From contig CANQED010000004.1 in the NCBI GenBank assembly GCA_947594425.1, positions 1 through 64,000 of the forward strand: 64,000 nt of DNA, in the 5' to 3' direction. Below the pieces are notes generated by a model. The model was not told the DNA's origin, ran no database searches, and saw nothing but the letters and a program-made list of their open reading frames with translations. Source of the stretch: an uncultured Ruminiclostridium sp. Lineage in GTDB: Bacteria; Bacillota; Clostridia; Oscillospirales; Ruminococcaceae. The translations under genes and the position numbers were made by a program. Positions 62,891 through 64,000 of this stretch are shown in pieces (position 1 is the stretch's first letter; every line of letters begins with the position of its first letter).

Positions 62891-63334
62891 TTAAAGCTTT
62901 TCAAGGGCGGAAGCTACGTCGTCACAGCAGCTTTCTGGGACGAGCAGGCATATCTCGTCGTTGCCCGTCGATACCATAAGTATCTCGCCCTGGACCTCGT
63001 CGATAAGCCCGAACACCTTAGCAGCAAAGCCCGCCTGATCGCTCATCTCGTCGCTGAGTATGCGAATCTTGACATTTCCGCTCGATACAAAGGGAGTGAC
63101 AGAGCTTTCGGCGGTGATTTTGCTCAGCACCTTGAGCAGTGATGGTATATCGTCGTCGCTGAAGCTGAAGCCGAACGACATTCTGTCGGATTTAGGAGGG
63201 GTCTGCGAGATCATATCTATATTTATTCCCGCCTTAGCGACCGCGCTTAGCACTGACGCTTCAAATCCTGTTTTTGCGGGGATATCGGAGAAAGTGACAG
63301 CCGAATTTCCCTCAAAGGTATCTATTTTTGTCAT
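62891..63334 (-). CDS. Double-ACT-domain protein downstream of dapB
   Basis: A 147-residue protein with two ACT-like domains (AVTFSDIPAKTGFEASVLSA, VAKAGINIDMISQ and VKIRILSDEMSDQAGFAAKV), similar to the regulatory C-terminus of aspartate kinase but without a kinase. It lies 15 bases after dapB and is probably co-transcribed, so it may sense lysine or a related amino acid (inference). RBS: AAAGGCGG. Confidence 0.8.
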   Translation of the reverse strand: MTKIDTFEGNSAVTFSDIPAKTGFEASVLSAVAKAGINIDMISQTPPKSDRMSFGFSFSDDDIPSLLKVLSKITAESSVTPFVSSGNVKIRILSDEMSDQAGFAAKVFGLIDEVQGEILMVSTGNDEICLLVPESCCDDVASALEKL

Positions 63335-63349
63335 AAAGTACCGCCTTTC

Positions 63350-64000
63350 TTAATTCTCGCCGAGCAGGTCGGACATCTCATAAAGCCCGCTTTGCTTATT
63401 GCAAAGGTACACCGCGGCATTTACCGCACCGACCGCAAAGACCTGCTTAGAGCCCGCGCTGTGCGAGAGGGTTATCACCTCGTCACGTCCCGCGAATATA
63501 ACGTCGTGCTCGCCGACTATCGTACCGCCGCGCACCGAGTGTATGCCTATCTCGGTCTTTTCTCTCGGCTTTCTGACATTGTGTCTGTCGTAGACATAGT
63601 GCATCTTATTGTCAAGCTCGCCGTTTATCGCCTCGGCTATCATTATCGCCGTACCCGACGGAGCGTCCTTTTTAAGGTTGTGGTGCTTTTCGAGTATCTC
63701 TATATCGAACTGCCCGCCGAGCACCTTTACCGCGCGCTTTGCAAGATCTACAAGCAGATTTATCCCGAGCGACATATTAAAGGTAAAAAATACGGGTATC
63801 TGCTCGGCTGCGGCTCTTATCTGCTGAATTTGCTCATCTGTATATCCCGTCGTCGCTACCACGACAGGCACTGAATTTATTTTACAGTATCCGAGCAGAT
63901 CATCCAGCACCGACGGGTGAGAGAAGTCTATTATCACGTCGGGCTTTTCGGGCAGGTCGTATATTTTGCTCACGATAGGAAAGTCCGCGTACTGCTCGGT
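63350..64000 (-). CDS. dapB: 4-hydroxy-tetrahydrodipicolinate reductase (5' end outside window)
   Basis: Partial: the frame stays open to the window edge, so the N-terminal NAD(P) loop is not visible. Seen are VIIDFSHPSVLDDLLGYC, VVATTGYTDEQ, the catalytic EKHHNLKKDAPSGTA and VRGGTIVGEHDVIFAG. It catalyses the second committed step of lysine/diaminopimelate synthesis, feeding peptidoglycan and spore dipicolinate. Confidence 0.95.
   Translation of the reverse strand, partial: TEQYADFPIVSKIYDLPEKPDVIIDFSHPSVLDDLLGYCKINSVPVVVATTGYTDEQIQQIRAAAEQIPVFFTFNMSLGINLLVDLAKRAVKVLGGQFDIEILEKHHNLKKDAPSGTAIMIAEAINGELDNKMHYVYDRHNVRKPREKTEIGIHSVRGGTIVGEHDVIFAGRDEVITLSHSAGSKQVFAVGAVNAAVYLCNKQSGLYEMSDLLGEN

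Noticed and set aside
1-64000. CRISPR arrays, rRNA genes and complete insertion sequences
   Set aside because: No regularly spaced direct repeats, no rRNA sequence and no transposase were seen anywhere in the window.

Overview
The window looks like chromosomal DNA of a spore-forming Gram-positive Clostridia species, probably an Oscillospiraceae/Ruminococcus-type gut bacterium (the genus is inference). The grounds are a SpoVM-SpoIVA-SipL-YabP/Q-DivIC gene set, SpoVB-like and YlmC-family spore proteins, sigma-A promoters with 17-bp spacers, strong AGGAGG ribosome binding sites, RemA, a PASTA kinase, and a lipoprotein that resembles a family CE2 acetyl esterase. There is no rRNA operon, CRISPR array or prophage. 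Most of the window is housekeeping DNA; the accessory part is bases 1-12,750.

Bases 1-12,750 form a surface-glycan locus. A tyrosine recombinase gene (329-1381) and its promoter lie between two perfect 20-bp inverted repeats (238-257 and 1421-1440). This is the layout expected of an invertible ON/OFF cassette. Downstream and co-oriented are a second recombinase lacking two catalytic His residues, a 15-codon coupled ORF, two galactofuranosyltransferase-like enzymes, a three-part Fe-S/pyruvyltransferase/ILEI-like fusion, a 1075-residue FkbH-type protein whose second half is strikingly AT-rich, and a broken SGNH/CitC-like gene split at a run of six G.

Bases 12,750-30,000 hold an HD-GYP response regulator with an Hpt protein, a secreted esterase, a hypoxanthine-DNA glycosylase, a Fic protein without the motif His, tRNA-Pro(CGG), pyrE, a PHP/malic enzyme/TSCPD/Nudix/RuvX/YlmC run, rpsB-tsf, a HAD fusion, gapA and a short ClpC-like ATPase. 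Two copies of a structured repeat (18168-18391 and 23993-24179) show compensatory base changes in their stems, and each is flanked by a duplicated hairpin sequence. This is the best candidate here for an undescribed RNA or mobile element.

Bases 30,000-43,000 are the conserved Firmicutes cluster remA-gmk-priA-def-fmt-(peptidase)-rsmB-rlmN-prpC-prkC-rsgA-thiN-spoVM. rpoZ, coaBC and rpe are absent from their usual places, and a 27-codon spoVM is present. Bases 43,000-50,400 carry thrS, an aroA-aroC-DUF4364 operon and a SpoVB-like flippase. Bases 50,500-56,400 carry mazG-hup-rqcP-yabP-yabQ-divIC-sipL-spoIVA, with a good sigma-E promoter before sipL. The last part has a TSUP exporter, SDR and DUF362 proteins, a small C39-like protein, a phosphoesterase, an ACT/PFL pair, a Cys-rich double DUF305 protein whose ribosome binding site is buried in a hairpin, and an ACT protein next to dapB, which is cut by the window end.
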